A stretch of DNA of 42,730 bases from positions 1 to 42,730 of the forward strand of contig CAJLCS010000006.1 of the NCBI GenBank assembly GCA_905205195.1, read 5' to 3'. Origin of the DNA: an uncultured Eubacteriales bacterium (GTDB lineage Bacteria; Bacillota; Clostridia; Oscillospirales; Oscillospiraceae). Within the stretch, counting starts at the first letter, position 1. Every line of letters begins with the position of its first letter. The position numbers were made by a program, and so were the translations under genes. The notes beneath the pieces were generated by a model, which worked only from the letters and a program-made list of their open reading frames with translations, did not search any database and was not told where the DNA came from. Of the stretch, positions 15,676 to 24,414 are shown piece by piece.

Positions 15676-16305
15676 CTACCGGCCGGTCATTTCGCTGCAC
15701 CAGGGGGCCAGGGGACATTCGACGCATTTGGGGGAGCGGGCCGTGCAGATTTCCCGGCCGAACAGCACCAGCCTGTGGCAGAAGTTGGAGCTTTCCTCCG
15801 GCGGCAGAATCGCCCGCAGCTGGGTTTCCACCTTTTCCGGCTCCTTGCTGTGGGTCAGACCCAGACGGCCGCAGATGCGGATGCAGTGGGTATCGCATAC
15901 CACGCTGCCCGGCACGCCGTACAGGTCGCCCAGCAGCAGATTGGCCGTTTTGCGCCCGACGCCGGGCAGACGCAGCAACTGCTCCATGGTGCCGGGCACC
16001 TTGCCGCCGTAATCCTTCAGCAGCATCTGGCAGGCCAGCACGATATCCCGGGCCTTGTGCTTGTAAAAGCCGCAGGAGCGGATGTAGTCCTCCACCTGCC
16101 CGATAGGGGCGGCGGCCATGGCCTCCAGCGTGGGGAAGGCCGCGAACAGGGCGGGCGTCACCAGATTGACCCGGGCATCGGTACACTGGGCCGACAGGCG
16201 CACCGCAATCATCAGCTCGTAATCCGTCCGGTAGTGCAGCGCGCAGAGCGCATCGGGGTAGCGGGCCTTGAGCAGGCGGATGATTTCGCGCACTTTTTCT
16301 TCCAT
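15676..16305 (-). CDS. nth: Endonuclease III (DNA glycosylase/AP lyase)
   Basis: A 209-residue base-excision repair enzyme that removes oxidised pyrimidines. It has the helix-hairpin-helix LPGVGRKTA with catalytic Lys119, the catalytic Asp138 (VVCDTHCIR), LSAQCTD at 38-44, and the C-terminal [4Fe-4S] loop Cys187-x6-Cys194-x2-Cys197-x5-Cys203. All key residues are present and the length is typical. GGAGAGGAGA precedes the ATG. It is divergent from feoA. Confidence 0.96.
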   Translation of the reverse strand: MEEKVREIIRLLKARYPDALCALHYRTDYELMIAVRLSAQCTDARVNLVTPALFAAFPTLEAMAAAPIGQVEDYIRSCGFYKHKARDIVLACQMLLKDYGGKVPGTMEQLLRLPGVGRKTANLLLGDLYGVPGSVVCDTHCIRICGRLGLTHSKEPEKVETQLRAILPPEESSNFCHRLVLFGREICTARSPKCVECPLAPWCSEMTGR

Positions 16306-16426
16306 TTTCGATTCTCCTCTCCCATTTCCCGTATTCTATCACAAAAAGCGAAAAAAAGAAAGGGCCCGCTGCACCAAACGGCGCCGGAGCGGATAGAATG
16401 AACCGACGACAAAGGGGGAATCGGCA

Positions 16427-16654
16427 ATGAAAACTGTCAAACAGGTCCGGCGGGACTGCCCCGCCGTTGTGACGGAGATTGGGCTGCCGGAGGCCCAGAC
16501 CCGGCGGCTGGCCGCCTTCGGACTGGTGCCGGGCAGCACCGTCTGCTGGCGCTATCAGAGTCCGGACCGGACGCTGACGGCGCTGGAGGTCTGCGGAACG
16601 GTGCTGGCCATGCGCCGGGAGATGCTGGCGGGCATCGCGGTGACGGCTCCATGA
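16427..16654 (+). CDS. feoA: FeoA-domain protein of the ferrous iron transporter
   Basis: A 75-residue SH3-like FeoA protein (EIGLPEAQTRRLAAFGLVPG is the typical core, compare L-DMGL-PG). FeoA is a small cytosolic partner that modulates FeoB. AAAGGGGGAA lies upstream of the ATG and TAGAAT at 16394-16399 is a possible -10. Its stop overlaps the feoB start by four bases (ATGA), so translation is coupled. Confidence 0.88.
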   Translation: MKTVKQVRRDCPAVVTEIGLPEAQTRRLAAFGLVPGSTVCWRYQSPDRTLTALEVCGTVLAMRREMLAGIAVTAP

Positions 16655-18369
16655 CGGCGCCGCGGCCTACGATCCTGCTGGCCGGAAATCCCAACGTGGG
16701 CAAAAGCACCCTGTTCAACGCCCTCACCGGCGGGCGGCAGCACACCGGAAACTGGCCCGGCAAAACGGTCGGCACGGCATCCGGCACCCTCCGGCAGGGC
16801 AGACGGCGGGTCAGGCTGGTGGACCTGCCGGGCACCTACTCGCTGGAGGGACCGTCGGAGGATGAGCGCATTGCAGCCGAACGGATCGGCAGCGGCGAGG
16901 CAGACTGCATCGTGGTGGTCTGCGACGGCTGTTGCCTGGAACGGAATCTGATTCTGGCGCTGCAGATTCTGCCCAAAGCCGCCCGGGCGGTGGTTTGCGT
17001 ACATCTGATGGACGAAGCGGACCGACGGGGTGTGTCGGTCCGGGCCGACGTTCTGTCCGACTGTCTCGGCGTTCCGGTGGTGCTCACCGCCGCCGACGAC
17101 CGGGCGTCGCTGCGTCGCCTGAAGGACACCATTTTCGAGGTTCTGGACGGTCCGGCCCGGGTGCATCCCGGTTGGTCGGACACGGTGCGGACGGCCCGGC
17201 TGATTGCCGCCCAATGTGTCCGGGTTTCTCCGGTTCTTGGGGTGGAGCGGCGGCGCAGGCTGGATCGGTTGCTGGCCGGAGGCTGGGTGGGCGTCCCGGT
17301 GACGGTGCTGGTGCTGCTGGGTATTCTGTGGCTGACCGTCCGGGGGGCCAATTTCCCTTCCGAAGCGCTGCAGCGGCTGTTTTCCCGGGGCGGGGAGGAA
17401 CTGCACCGGCTTCTTGCGCCGTGGCCTGCCCTGCTGCGGGGCGCGCTGGTGGACGGCGTTTATGCCACGGTCACCCGGGTGCTGGCCGTGATGCTGCCGC
17501 CGATGGTGATTTTCTTCCCGCTTTTTACGGCGCTGGAGGAAATGGGCTTTCTGCCCCGGATGGCCTTCCTGCTGGACGGCCCCATGGCTCGGTGGGGCGG
17601 CAGCGGGCGGCAGGCGCTGACGCTCTGCATGGGTCTGGGGTGCAATGCGGTGGGGGTCACCGGGTGCCGCATTCTGGAGTCGCCCCGCGAGCGGACCACG
17701 GCTATGGTCACCAACGCCATGGTGCCCTGCAACGGCCGGTTTCCCACGCTGCTGGTGCTGGGCGGGCTGCTCTTTTCGGATGCCGGGGCGGCGGCCTGCA
17801 CCGCCGGGGCTGTTTTCCTTGGTACGCTGGGGGCCATGGCCGTGACCCGGCTGAAAAATGCCGGGGAAAGCGGCGGATTTCTCATGGAAATTCCGCCGCT
17901 GCGCCGCCCGCGATGGGGCAAGATTCTGGTCCGGTCGCTGCTGGACCGGATTCTGACCATGATGCTCCGGGCCGTGAAGGTGGCCGCCCCGGCGGGCTTG
18001 CTGCTCTGGGCGCTGTCGGAAGGGAACCTTCTCTCGCCGCTGGCCGCCGCGCTGGACCCGGTTGGCCGCGTGCTTGGCATGAACGGGCCGATTCTGCTGA
18101 GCTTCCTGCTGGCCTTCCCGGCCAACGAGCTGCTGCTGCCCATCCTTGCCATGATCGGCATGGGCGGTCCGGAAACCTGGGCGCCCGGCACGGTGGTGTG
18201 TACGCTGGTTTTTACCGTACTGCACTGGCCCTGTGCTACCACGCTGCTCACCGTCCGCCGGGAAACTGGCAGCGTCAGGCGGACGCTGGAGGCATTTTTC
18301 CTTCCGACGTGCCTTGGTGCGGCGGTCTGTTTTATGCTACACGGCATCTTCCGCCTGTTCGGCGGTTAG
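16651..18369 (+). CDS. feoB: Ferrous iron transporter FeoB
   Basis: A 572-residue Fe(II) permease, at the short end for FeoB. The N-terminal G-domain has G1 GNPNVGKS (12-19), G2 Thr39 in NWPGKTV, and G3 DLPG (58-61). The G4 motif, normally N-x-x-D, reads HLMD (118-121), so the guanine-specifying Asn is replaced by His. The membrane part begins near 205 and holds the two Gate regions with conserved Cys (GLGCNAVGVTGCRILESPRE and VPCNGRFPTLL). It is coupled to feoA. The 3' end overlaps the convergent SSB-like gene by 33 bases. No Fur box was found. Confidence 0.92.
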   Translation: MTAPRPTILLAGNPNVGKSTLFNALTGGRQHTGNWPGKTVGTASGTLRQGRRRVRLVDLPGTYSLEGPSEDERIAAERIGSGEADCIVVVCDGCCLERNLILALQILPKAARAVVCVHLMDEADRRGVSVRADVLSDCLGVPVVLTAADDRASLRRLKDTIFEVLDGPARVHPGWSDTVRTARLIAAQCVRVSPVLGVERRRRLDRLLAGGWVGVPVTVLVLLGILWLTVRGANFPSEALQRLFSRGGEELHRLLAPWPALLRGALVDGVYATVTRVLAVMLPPMVIFFPLFTALEEMGFLPRMAFLLDGPMARWGGSGRQALTLCMGLGCNAVGVTGCRILESPRERTTAMVTNAMVPCNGRFPTLLVLGGLLFSDAGAAACTAGAVFLGTLGAMAVTRLKNAGESGGFLMEIPPLRRPRWGKILVRSLLDRILTMMLRAVKVAAPAGLLLWALSEGNLLSPLAAALDPVGRVLGMNGPILLSFLLAFPANELLLPILAMIGMGGPETWAPGTVVCTLVFTVLHWPCATTLLTVRRETGSVRRTLEAFFLPTCLGAAVCFMLHGIFRLFGG

Positions 18370-18951
18370 GGCTGAAATTTCGAAGGCGGTCCGCTCCTCG
18401 GCGCCCGCCTCGGTCAGCTTGGTATAAGCCCGGCTCTGCAGACGGCCGTCGATGCGGATCCGGTCCCGGACCTGACAGCCGGAAAGCTCCTGGGCCGTCC
18501 GCCCCCACAGAATGCAGGGCAGATAATCCGCCCGGTGAAAGCTTCGGGGGACCGCCAGCATCACGTCGCAGATTTCCCGGCCCAGCGGCGTCCGCCGGTA
18601 CACCGGGGGCTTGCACACCGTGCCGCACAGCGCCACGGTATTGACCGGTTCGCCGTCGCAGACGGCCAGGTCGGAAGCATACACGAAAATCAGCAGTCGG
18701 CGGACCCCGTTTTCCCGGAGATTGTGGGACCGGACCTGCCCCCGGACGGCGATCATCGCGCCGCCGGACAGATCCAGCGATTCCAGCAGCGTCTCCGATG
18801 CCACCACCGGCAGGGTATCCACGGTGCCGGACAGTCGGGGCACCTCCAGCGGAAAGCGATAGAAGCGGCGGCCGTGATTTTCGTGGGAAAATGCCGGAAG
18901 CGCCCCCAAAGCGCCGCAATGGGTAACGTAATTGCCAACGGTTTGTACCAT
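18337..18951 (-). CDS. SSB-like protein with two OB folds
   Basis: A 204-residue protein with two tandem OB-fold halves. The second (about 105-195, NTVALCGTVCKPPVYRRTPLG, CDVMLAVPRSFHRADYLPCILWG, RIRIDGRLQSRAYTK) follows the pattern of bacterial single-stranded DNA-binding proteins, and the first half (about 5-95) is a divergent copy. The C-terminus (EQAEDAV) lacks the DDDIPF-type partner-binding tail of housekeeping SSB, so it is probably an accessory SSB. The start is ATG at 18951. It overlaps the feoB 3' end. Confidence 0.75.
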   Translation of the reverse strand: MVQTVGNYVTHCGALGALPAFSHENHGRRFYRFPLEVPRLSGTVDTLPVVASETLLESLDLSGGAMIAVRGQVRSHNLRENGVRRLLIFVYASDLAVCDGEPVNTVALCGTVCKPPVYRRTPLGREICDVMLAVPRSFHRADYLPCILWGRTAQELSGCQVRDRIRIDGRLQSRAYTKLTEAGAEERTAFEISALTAEQAEDAV

Positions 18952-19009
18952 AGTACCACCACAAATGCTGTTGTATGGAAAAGCCTATGCGTCCCGGCCC
19001 TAACCCGAA

Positions 19010-19041
19010 CGTCCCGCAGCCGGGTTGCCGGCTGCGGGACG
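19010..19041. terminator. Strong hairpin after the YgiQ gene
   Basis: A perfect 14-bp GC-rich stem (19010-19023 with 19028-19041) with a GTTG loop, six bases after the YgiQ stop. It has no T-tract on the minus strand, so it may act as an RNA-stabilising or weak terminator hairpin. Confidence 0.55.
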
Positions 19042-19046
19042 ACCGT

Positions 19047-20936
19047 TTATCGCTTTTTGCGGGGGGACGGGGCTTTTGCCGGTGCTTTTTTTCCGGCGTC
19101 CGGCCTCGGCGGTCTGCCGCCGCCCTGAATGCGGCGGCTCTGGTGGGGCGGGATGGCCCGGATCAGACATTTGGGGCCGGAGCCGATCAGATCCTCCCGG
19201 TGAGCCTTTTCCAGCGCCTCCCGGACCAGATAATAGTTTTTCGGGTCCCGGTACTGAATCAGCGCCCGCTGCATGGCCTTCTCGTGGGGGTCCGTGGGCA
19301 CATAGACGTGCTCCATGGTCCGGGGATCCAGCCCGGTGTAATACATGACGGTGGAAAGGGTGGAGGGAGTGGGGTAGAAATCCTGAACCTGTTCCGGATT
19401 GTATCCCATTTCCCGGATGTACTCGGCCAGCTCGATGGCCTCCTTCAGCGTGGAGCCGGGATGGCTGGACATCAGATAGGGCACCAGATACTGGTTCATG
19501 CCGTACTGCTTGTTCAGCGCAAAGTATTTCTCCACAAACCGGTTATACACGGCGTTGCGGGGCTTTCCCATGCGCTGCAGCACTGCGTCGGACACATGCT
19601 CCGGCGCCACCTTCAGCTGGCCGGAAATATGGTAGCGCACCAGCTCCCGGAAAAACGTATCCTTCGGGTCCGCCAGCAGGTAGTCAAAGCGGATGCCGCT
19701 GCGGACAAAGACCTTCTTGACGCCGGGAATGCTCCGCAGCTTCCGCAGCAGGGCCACATAGTCCGAATGATCCGCCTTCATATTCTTGCAGGGGGTGGGG
19801 AACAGGCACTGCCGCCCGCCGCAGGCGCCCTTGGTCAGCTGTTTTTCGCAGGCCGGGGCACGGAAATTGGCGGTGGGGCCGCCTACGTCGTGAATGTACC
19901 CCTTGAAATCCGGGTCCTTGACCATCTGCTCTGCCTCGGCCAGAATGGATTCATGGCTCCGGACCTGAATGATCCGGCCCTGATGGAAGGTCAGCGCACA
20001 GAAGGAGCAGGCGCCGAAGCAGCCCCGGTTGCTCACCAGACTGAATTTGACCTCCTCAATGGCCGGAACGCCGCCCAGCGCCCGATAGGACGGATGATAG
20101 GTGCGGCAATAGGGCAGGGCATAAACGGCGTCCATTTCTGCGGTGGACAGGGGCTTCTGGGGCGGATTCTGCACCACGAAGCCGTTTCCGTATGGCTCCG
20201 CCAGACGTTTGGCGGTGAAGGGGTCGCAGTTGGCGTACTGAATCCGGAAGCTCTCCGCATAGCGCTTCCGGTCGGCCTTCATGGACTCGAAGGACGGCAG
20301 CACCAGCGTGGGCAGGCTGTCGTCCGGTGTTTTGGTATGGTACACGGTGCCGTCGATGTAGGTGATGTCCTTCACGTCCATGCCGCTGTTCAGGGCATCG
20401 GCGATTTCCACCACGCTGCGCTCGCCCATGCCGTACATCAGCAGATCCGCCTGACTGTCCAGCAGAATGGAACGCTTCAGGCTCTCGGACCAGTAGTCGT
20501 AGTGCCCCAGCCGCCGCAGGCTGGCCTCAATGCCGCCGATTAAAATGGGCACGTCCCGGTAGGTCTGGCGGATCAGATTGCAGTAGACCACGGTGGCGTA
20601 ATCCGGGCGCTTGCCCATAACGCCGCCGGGGGTGAAGGCATCGGCTTTCCGGCGGTGCTTGGTGACGGAATAGTGGTTGACCATGGAATCCATATTGCCG
20701 CCGGACACCAGAAAGCCCAGCCGGGGCCGACCGAACACGTCAATGGATTTGGGATTCTTCCAGTCCGGCTGGGAGATGATGCCCACGGAATACCCGTGGC
20801 TTTCCAGCACCCGGCTGATGATAGCATGGCCGAAGGACGGGTGATCGACGTAGGCGTCGCCGATGACATAGACAAAATCACACTGAACCCAGCCCCGCTG
20901 CTCCATTTCCTGCTTGGTAATCGGTAAAAAATTCAT
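19047..20936 (-). CDS. YgiQ-family radical SAM protein
   Basis: A 629-residue protein of the YgiQ family (UPF0313). It has an N-terminal B12-binding-like region (MNFLPITKQEMEQRGW, VIGDAYVDHPSFGHAII), then a radical SAM domain with the cluster motif CFGACSFC (Cx3Cx2C), and a C-terminal extension ending in basic, Lys/Arg-rich sequence. The reaction is unknown. The ATG at 20936 is chosen because GGAGG lies six bases upstream; a GTG further 5' would include this site. It is divergent from the aldo-keto reductase gene at 21062. It is not related to glycyl radical enzyme activases. Confidence 0.93.
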   Translation of the reverse strand: MNFLPITKQEMEQRGWVQCDFVYVIGDAYVDHPSFGHAIISRVLESHGYSVGIISQPDWKNPKSIDVFGRPRLGFLVSGGNMDSMVNHYSVTKHRRKADAFTPGGVMGKRPDYATVVYCNLIRQTYRDVPILIGGIEASLRRLGHYDYWSESLKRSILLDSQADLLMYGMGERSVVEIADALNSGMDVKDITYIDGTVYHTKTPDDSLPTLVLPSFESMKADRKRYAESFRIQYANCDPFTAKRLAEPYGNGFVVQNPPQKPLSTAEMDAVYALPYCRTYHPSYRALGGVPAIEEVKFSLVSNRGCFGACSFCALTFHQGRIIQVRSHESILAEAEQMVKDPDFKGYIHDVGGPTANFRAPACEKQLTKGACGGRQCLFPTPCKNMKADHSDYVALLRKLRSIPGVKKVFVRSGIRFDYLLADPKDTFFRELVRYHISGQLKVAPEHVSDAVLQRMGKPRNAVYNRFVEKYFALNKQYGMNQYLVPYLMSSHPGSTLKEAIELAEYIREMGYNPEQVQDFYPTPSTLSTVMYYTGLDPRTMEHVYVPTDPHEKAMQRALIQYRDPKNYYLVREALEKAHREDLIGSGPKCLIRAIPPHQSRRIQGGGRPPRPDAGKKAPAKAPSPRKKR

Positions 20937-21003
20937 ATCCGGCCTCCTCACTCTTTACGGACAGTATACCACGCCGCCGCGAAAAAGAAAAGAAAAAGTT
21001 CCG

Positions 21004-21031
21004 TTGACTTTCGGGACGGAGCTGGTATAAT
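21004..21031 (+). promoter_or_regulatory. Promoter of the short aldo-keto reductase gene
   Basis: TTGACT (21004-21009) and TATAAT (21026-21031), 16-base spacer, with TGG before the -10. Confidence 0.85.
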
Positions 21032-21061
21032 CAGCTTATCAAGAACGGGAGGAATCAAAAA

Positions 21062-22027
21062 ATGCGTGATCTTACCATCAACGGAACGGACCTTCGTGTC
21101 AGTGCCGTCTGCATGGGCACCGCCATGCTGGGCAGCACTGTCAGCGCCGCCGACTCCGTGGCGCGGCTGAGCCGCTTTGCGGATCGGGGCGGTACGTTTC
21201 TGGATACGGCCCATGTCTATGCCGACTGGGTGCCGGATGTGGAGCCGAGCGTCAGCGAAAAGACCATCGGCCGCTGGCTGCGGACCAGGCCGGACCGGGA
21301 CAGGATTGTGGTGGCCACCAAGGGCGGGCACCGCCTGATGGATTCCGAGGTGCCGACGCTGCATCCGGAGGAGCTGAGCGAGCAGATTGAATGCAGCCGT
21401 CAGAACCTGAATCTGGACTGCCTGCCGCTTTACTATCTCCATCGGGATGATCCCACGCTGCCGGTAGATCTGATTATGGATACGCTGTTTGAGCAGCAGG
21501 ATCTGGGGCGGATCCGGTATCTGGCCTGCTCCAACTGGCGGCAGGGCCGGGTGATCCGGGCCAACGAGTATGCCGCACGCTGCGGCCGCACCGGCTTTGT
21601 GGCCGTGTCCAACCGGTGGAGCCTGGCCCGGTGCCGGGAGGGAGCCCAGGACCCCACGCTGGCGGATATGAATGACGATTTCTATGACTTTCACTGCCGG
21701 ACCGGCATGGCGGCCATTCCGTTTTCCTCCACGGCCGGGGGGTATCTGTCCAAGCTGCTGGCGGGAAAGTCGATTTCCGACAGCCAGAGGGAATGCTACG
21801 ATTTGCCGGAAAATCCGGCCCGGGCGGCCCGGGCCGCTAAATTGGCGGCGGATCACGGCCTGACGGTGGCCCAGATTGCGCTGTGCTACTTCTACGCCCA
21901 GCCCTTCCCGGCCATCCCGGTGACGGCATTTTCCAACGACGCCCAGATGGACGAGGCGCTGGAAAGCGTTTCGGTCCGGCTGACGGAGGAAGAATACCGG
22001 TACCTGACCGGCGGACAGAAATGGTAA
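21062..22027 (+). CDS. Aldo-keto reductase without ferredoxin tail
   Basis: A 321-residue TIM-barrel oxidoreductase with the tetrad Asp48, Tyr53, Lys87 and His127 (FLDTAHVYADW, VATKGG, YYLHRDDP). Unlike the other two aldo-keto reductases in this window it has no Cys-rich C-terminal domain, so it probably uses NAD(P)H alone. Family members of this shape act on sugars or other carbonyls; the substrate is not visible. GGGAGG precedes the ATG and a strong promoter lies just upstream. Confidence 0.9.
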   Translation: MRDLTINGTDLRVSAVCMGTAMLGSTVSAADSVARLSRFADRGGTFLDTAHVYADWVPDVEPSVSEKTIGRWLRTRPDRDRIVVATKGGHRLMDSEVPTLHPEELSEQIECSRQNLNLDCLPLYYLHRDDPTLPVDLIMDTLFEQQDLGRIRYLACSNWRQGRVIRANEYAARCGRTGFVAVSNRWSLARCREGAQDPTLADMNDDFYDFHCRTGMAAIPFSSTAGGYLSKLLAGKSISDSQRECYDLPENPARAARAAKLAADHGLTVAQIALCYFYAQPFPAIPVTAFSNDAQMDEALESVSVRLTEEEYRYLTGGQKW

Positions 22028-22066
22028 CAAATCGGGGCCTGTCGTTTTGCGCGGCAGGCCCTGCTT

Positions 22067-22270
22067 TTACTTTTTCTGAAGCTTTGTTTTACTCCCGTCC
22101 GGACGGAGCAGATAGGTATTGTCCAGCTGGCCCACCAGATTGGCCTTGACGGAGGCCAGATAAATCTTCCGAAGCTCATCCCGCTCCCGGATTTCCTCCG
22201 GCGTCAGCGCCGTCTGCTTTGCTTTTTTCGCCAGTTCGTTGATTCTGGCGATGACTTCGTTCATTTCCAT
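22067..22270 (-). CDS. DUF896 (YnzC-like) protein
   Basis: A 67-residue protein with the DUF896 core: NEVIARINELAKKAK, ALTPEEIRERDELR, YL-SVKANL--QLDN. YnzC of Bacillus subtilis is a small helical SOS-operon protein of unknown role. GAGGTG precedes the ATG at 22270. Its start is nine bases after the ylmH stop, so the two are one leftward operon. Confidence 0.92.
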   Translation of the reverse strand: MEMNEVIARINELAKKAKQTALTPEEIRERDELRKIYLASVKANLVGQLDNTYLLRPDGSKTKLQKK

Positions 22271-22279
22271 TTGATCACC

Positions 22280-23071
22280 TCAAAGATACCGTTCCAGAAT
22301 GACGGAAATTCTGCCTTTTTTCGTGGTACCACCGACGGATTTCAGCTTCATTTTTCCAAGCCCCCGGACGGACACCGTGTCGCCCTCGGCAAGGCTCTTG
22401 TCCGGCTTTTCGCAGGGCAGGCCGTTGACGGCCGCTTTCCCGGCGGCAATGTACTGGGCGGCCAGGGACCGGCCGATCCGGAATCCGCCGGAAACGATGC
22501 TGTCCAGCCGCACCGACGCCACCGTATCCCGGATTTCCTGCACATCCGGCGCGGGAATTTCCGCTTCGGCCAGAGAAATTTCCTCCAAATGGAGCGCCGT
22601 CCGCCCGGCGGAGGTGAAATTCTGAAGCAGATACGGCCCGATTTCCCGGGCGGCGAAAAAGTCGCACCGGCCTTCTCCTACGCAGATATCGCCGACGGTT
22701 TCCCGGCCGATACCGGCGCCCATCAGCGCCCCCAGAAAATCCCGGTGGGTGGGTGTATCGCCCCGGAAAAACGTGGCGCGGAGGCAGACCGCAGGGCTGT
22801 CTTCCGCCCAAAGGGCACTCTCGTCCAGATAGTCGGGCAGATAGCACAGCATCCGCCGCTCCGCATCGTCGTAGCCGCCGAAAAAGGTCAGCCCCGGCGC
22901 GTCACCGAACAGATACCGGGCCAGCTCCTGCTCCCGGGGGGAGAGGAAGCAGGTGCTCGACGGGACATTGCGGCGGATGCCGCCGTCGATTTTGTCCCAG
23001 AGCTTTGCAAGAAGCATCCGATCCTCGGCTGTTTTTGCGATTTTTTCAATGTTCTTCCGATCCATTCCCAC
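22280..23071 (-). CDS. ylmH: S4-domain RNA-binding protein YlmH
   Basis: A 263-residue protein with the YlmH layout: N-terminal RRM-like domains (about 1-170, with FLSPREQELARYLFG, TFFGGYDDAERRM, RDFLGALMGAGIGRETVGDI) and a C-terminal S4 RNA-binding domain (about 180-245, with VRLDSIVSGGFRIGRS and GLPCEKPDKSLAEGDTVSV). YlmH binds ribosomal complexes and works in ribosome rescue in Bacillus; its gene usually sits in the division cluster (ylmE-divIVA), but here it is with DUF896 only. Confidence 0.92.
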   Translation of the reverse strand: MGMDRKNIEKIAKTAEDRMLLAKLWDKIDGGIRRNVPSSTCFLSPREQELARYLFGDAPGLTFFGGYDDAERRMLCYLPDYLDESALWAEDSPAVCLRATFFRGDTPTHRDFLGALMGAGIGRETVGDICVGEGRCDFFAAREIGPYLLQNFTSAGRTALHLEEISLAEAEIPAPDVQEIRDTVASVRLDSIVSGGFRIGRSLAAQYIAAGKAAVNGLPCEKPDKSLAEGDTVSVRGLGKMKLKSVGGTTKKGRISVILERYL

Positions 23072-23095
23072 TTGCCGTCCTTTCCGTTCCTTCTG

Positions 23096-23101
23096 ATTAT
23101 A
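23096..23101 (-). promoter_or_regulatory. Extended -10 promoter of ylmH-DUF896
   Basis: Minus-strand TATAAT with upstream TGG (extended -10), about 25 bases before the ylmH ATG. The -35 is weak (TTTTCC). Confidence 0.6.
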
Positions 23102-23146
23102 CCATGATTCCGGGAAAAGGAAAAGAGGAAAACCGTGAGATTTTTC

Positions 23147-23175
23147 TTGTTTCCGGGGGGAAGGTAGGGTATAAT
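23147..23175 (+). promoter_or_regulatory. Promoter of the flavoprotein-CPBP operon
   Basis: TTGTTT (23147-23152), 17-base spacer, TATAAT (23170-23175), about 25 bases upstream of the ATG at 23200. Confidence 0.75.
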
Positions 23176-23199
23176 GGGGGAAGAAAGCAGGTGCGTGAC

Positions 23200-24414
23200 A
23201 TGGTAATCGGAATCATCGGCGGCGGCGCCTCGGGGATGGCCGCCGCACTGGAGGCGGCCCGGAACCCGGACAATCGGGTTTATCTGCTGGAGCGTCAGGC
23301 CCGGCTGGGCCGGAAGCTTCAGGCCACCGGCAACGGCCGGTGCAATTTATCAAACCGGAAAATGGACCTGACCCACTATCACGGGGATACCCCGGATTTT
23401 GTGGCGGCGGCGCTGGGCCGGTTTGACGTGGCGCAGACCCTCCGGTGGATGGAAGAGCTGGGCCTTTACGCCGTGACGGAGCCGTCGGGGCGGATCTATC
23501 CCTACTCCGATCAGGCCAATTCCGTGCTGGACGTGCTGCGCTTCGGGCTGGAAAAGCCAAATCTGACGGTGATGACCGGCACGGAGGTGACCCGGATCCG
23601 GCGGGACGGGGAAGATTTTCTCCTGGACCACGGGGACGGTAGCCTGCGCTGCCAGCGGGTGATCGTCGCCTGCGGCGGTCTGGCCGGTGGGAAGCTGGGC
23701 GGCTCCATGGCGGGCTACCAGCTGCTGCGGCGGCTGGGCCATTCGGTAACCCGGCTGCGGCCCAATCTGGTGCAGCTGAAATCGGACTGGAACGGCACGA
23801 CCTCCCTGAAGGGGGTGCGGGCCAATGCCCGGGTCCGGATTTTCCGGGAGGCATCCCTCTGGGCGGAGAGCACCGGGGAGCTTCAGTTTACGGAGTACGG
23901 CCTGTCCGGGCCGGTGATTTTTGAAATTTCCCGGGACGTCTGTCAGGGAAGCGGCGACTGGACGGCCCGGCTGGATTTCCTGCCGGACTGGACCGGGGAC
24001 CGACTGCTGGAAGCGCTCCGGAAGCGCCGGGCGACGCCTCTGCCGGTGGACGAGCTGCTGACCGGCATTCTCCACAACCGGCTGGGCCGGGTGCTGACCA
24101 AAGCCGCCGGTCTGCGGGGCGGCGCGCCTATTTCCGATCTGACGGAGGAGGAACTGGGGGCGGCGGTACAGGCCGTGAAGGATTTTTCCGTAAGTCTGAC
24201 GGAGCCGCTGGGCATGGATGCGGCGCAGGTGACCGCCGGCGGCGTCCGGACGGCGGAATTCGATCCGGACACCATGGAGAGCCGCCTGGTGCCGGGACTG
24301 TTCGCCTGCGGCGAGGTGCTGGACATTGACGGCGACTGCGGCGGCTATAATTTGCAGTGGGCGTGGAGCTCCGGCCGTCTCGCCGGGGAAAGCGCCGGAA
24401 GGGAGCGGCCATGA
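23200..24414 (+). CDS. BaiN/HI0933-family flavoprotein
   Basis: A 404-residue FAD-dependent oxidoreductase. It opens with the dinucleotide fold IGIIGGGASGMAAALEAA, has the HI0933/BaiN hallmark TGNGRCNLSN, and ends with a second FAD contact GEVLDIDGDCGGYNLQWAW. Members include the BaiN bile-acid reductase of gut clostridia, but most have no known substrate, so a bile-acid role must not be assumed. The ATG at 23200 starts the FAD fold; the frame is open for 149 codons upstream over the ylmH promoter region without homology. Its stop overlaps the next start (ATGA). Confidence 0.9.
   Translation: MVIGIIGGGASGMAAALEAARNPDNRVYLLERQARLGRKLQATGNGRCNLSNRKMDLTHYHGDTPDFVAAALGRFDVAQTLRWMEELGLYAVTEPSGRIYPYSDQANSVLDVLRFGLEKPNLTVMTGTEVTRIRRDGEDFLLDHGDGSLRCQRVIVACGGLAGGKLGGSMAGYQLLRRLGHSVTRLRPNLVQLKSDWNGTTSLKGVRANARVRIFREASLWAESTGELQFTEYGLSGPVIFEISRDVCQGSGDWTARLDFLPDWTGDRLLEALRKRRATPLPVDELLTGILHNRLGRVLTKAAGLRGGAPISDLTEEELGAAVQAVKDFSVSLTEPLGMDAAQVTAGGVRTAEFDPDTMESRLVPGLFACGEVLDIDGDCGGYNLQWAWSSGRLAGESAGRERP

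Noticed and set aside
19047..20936. The YgiQ-type protein as activase for the glycyl radical enzyme
   Set aside because: It belongs to the UPF0313 radical SAM family, is more than twice the size of PFL-type activases and is 10 kb away.
23200..24414. Naming the flavoprotein as the bile-acid enzyme BaiN
   Set aside because: The family is broad and no other bile-acid gene is present in the window.
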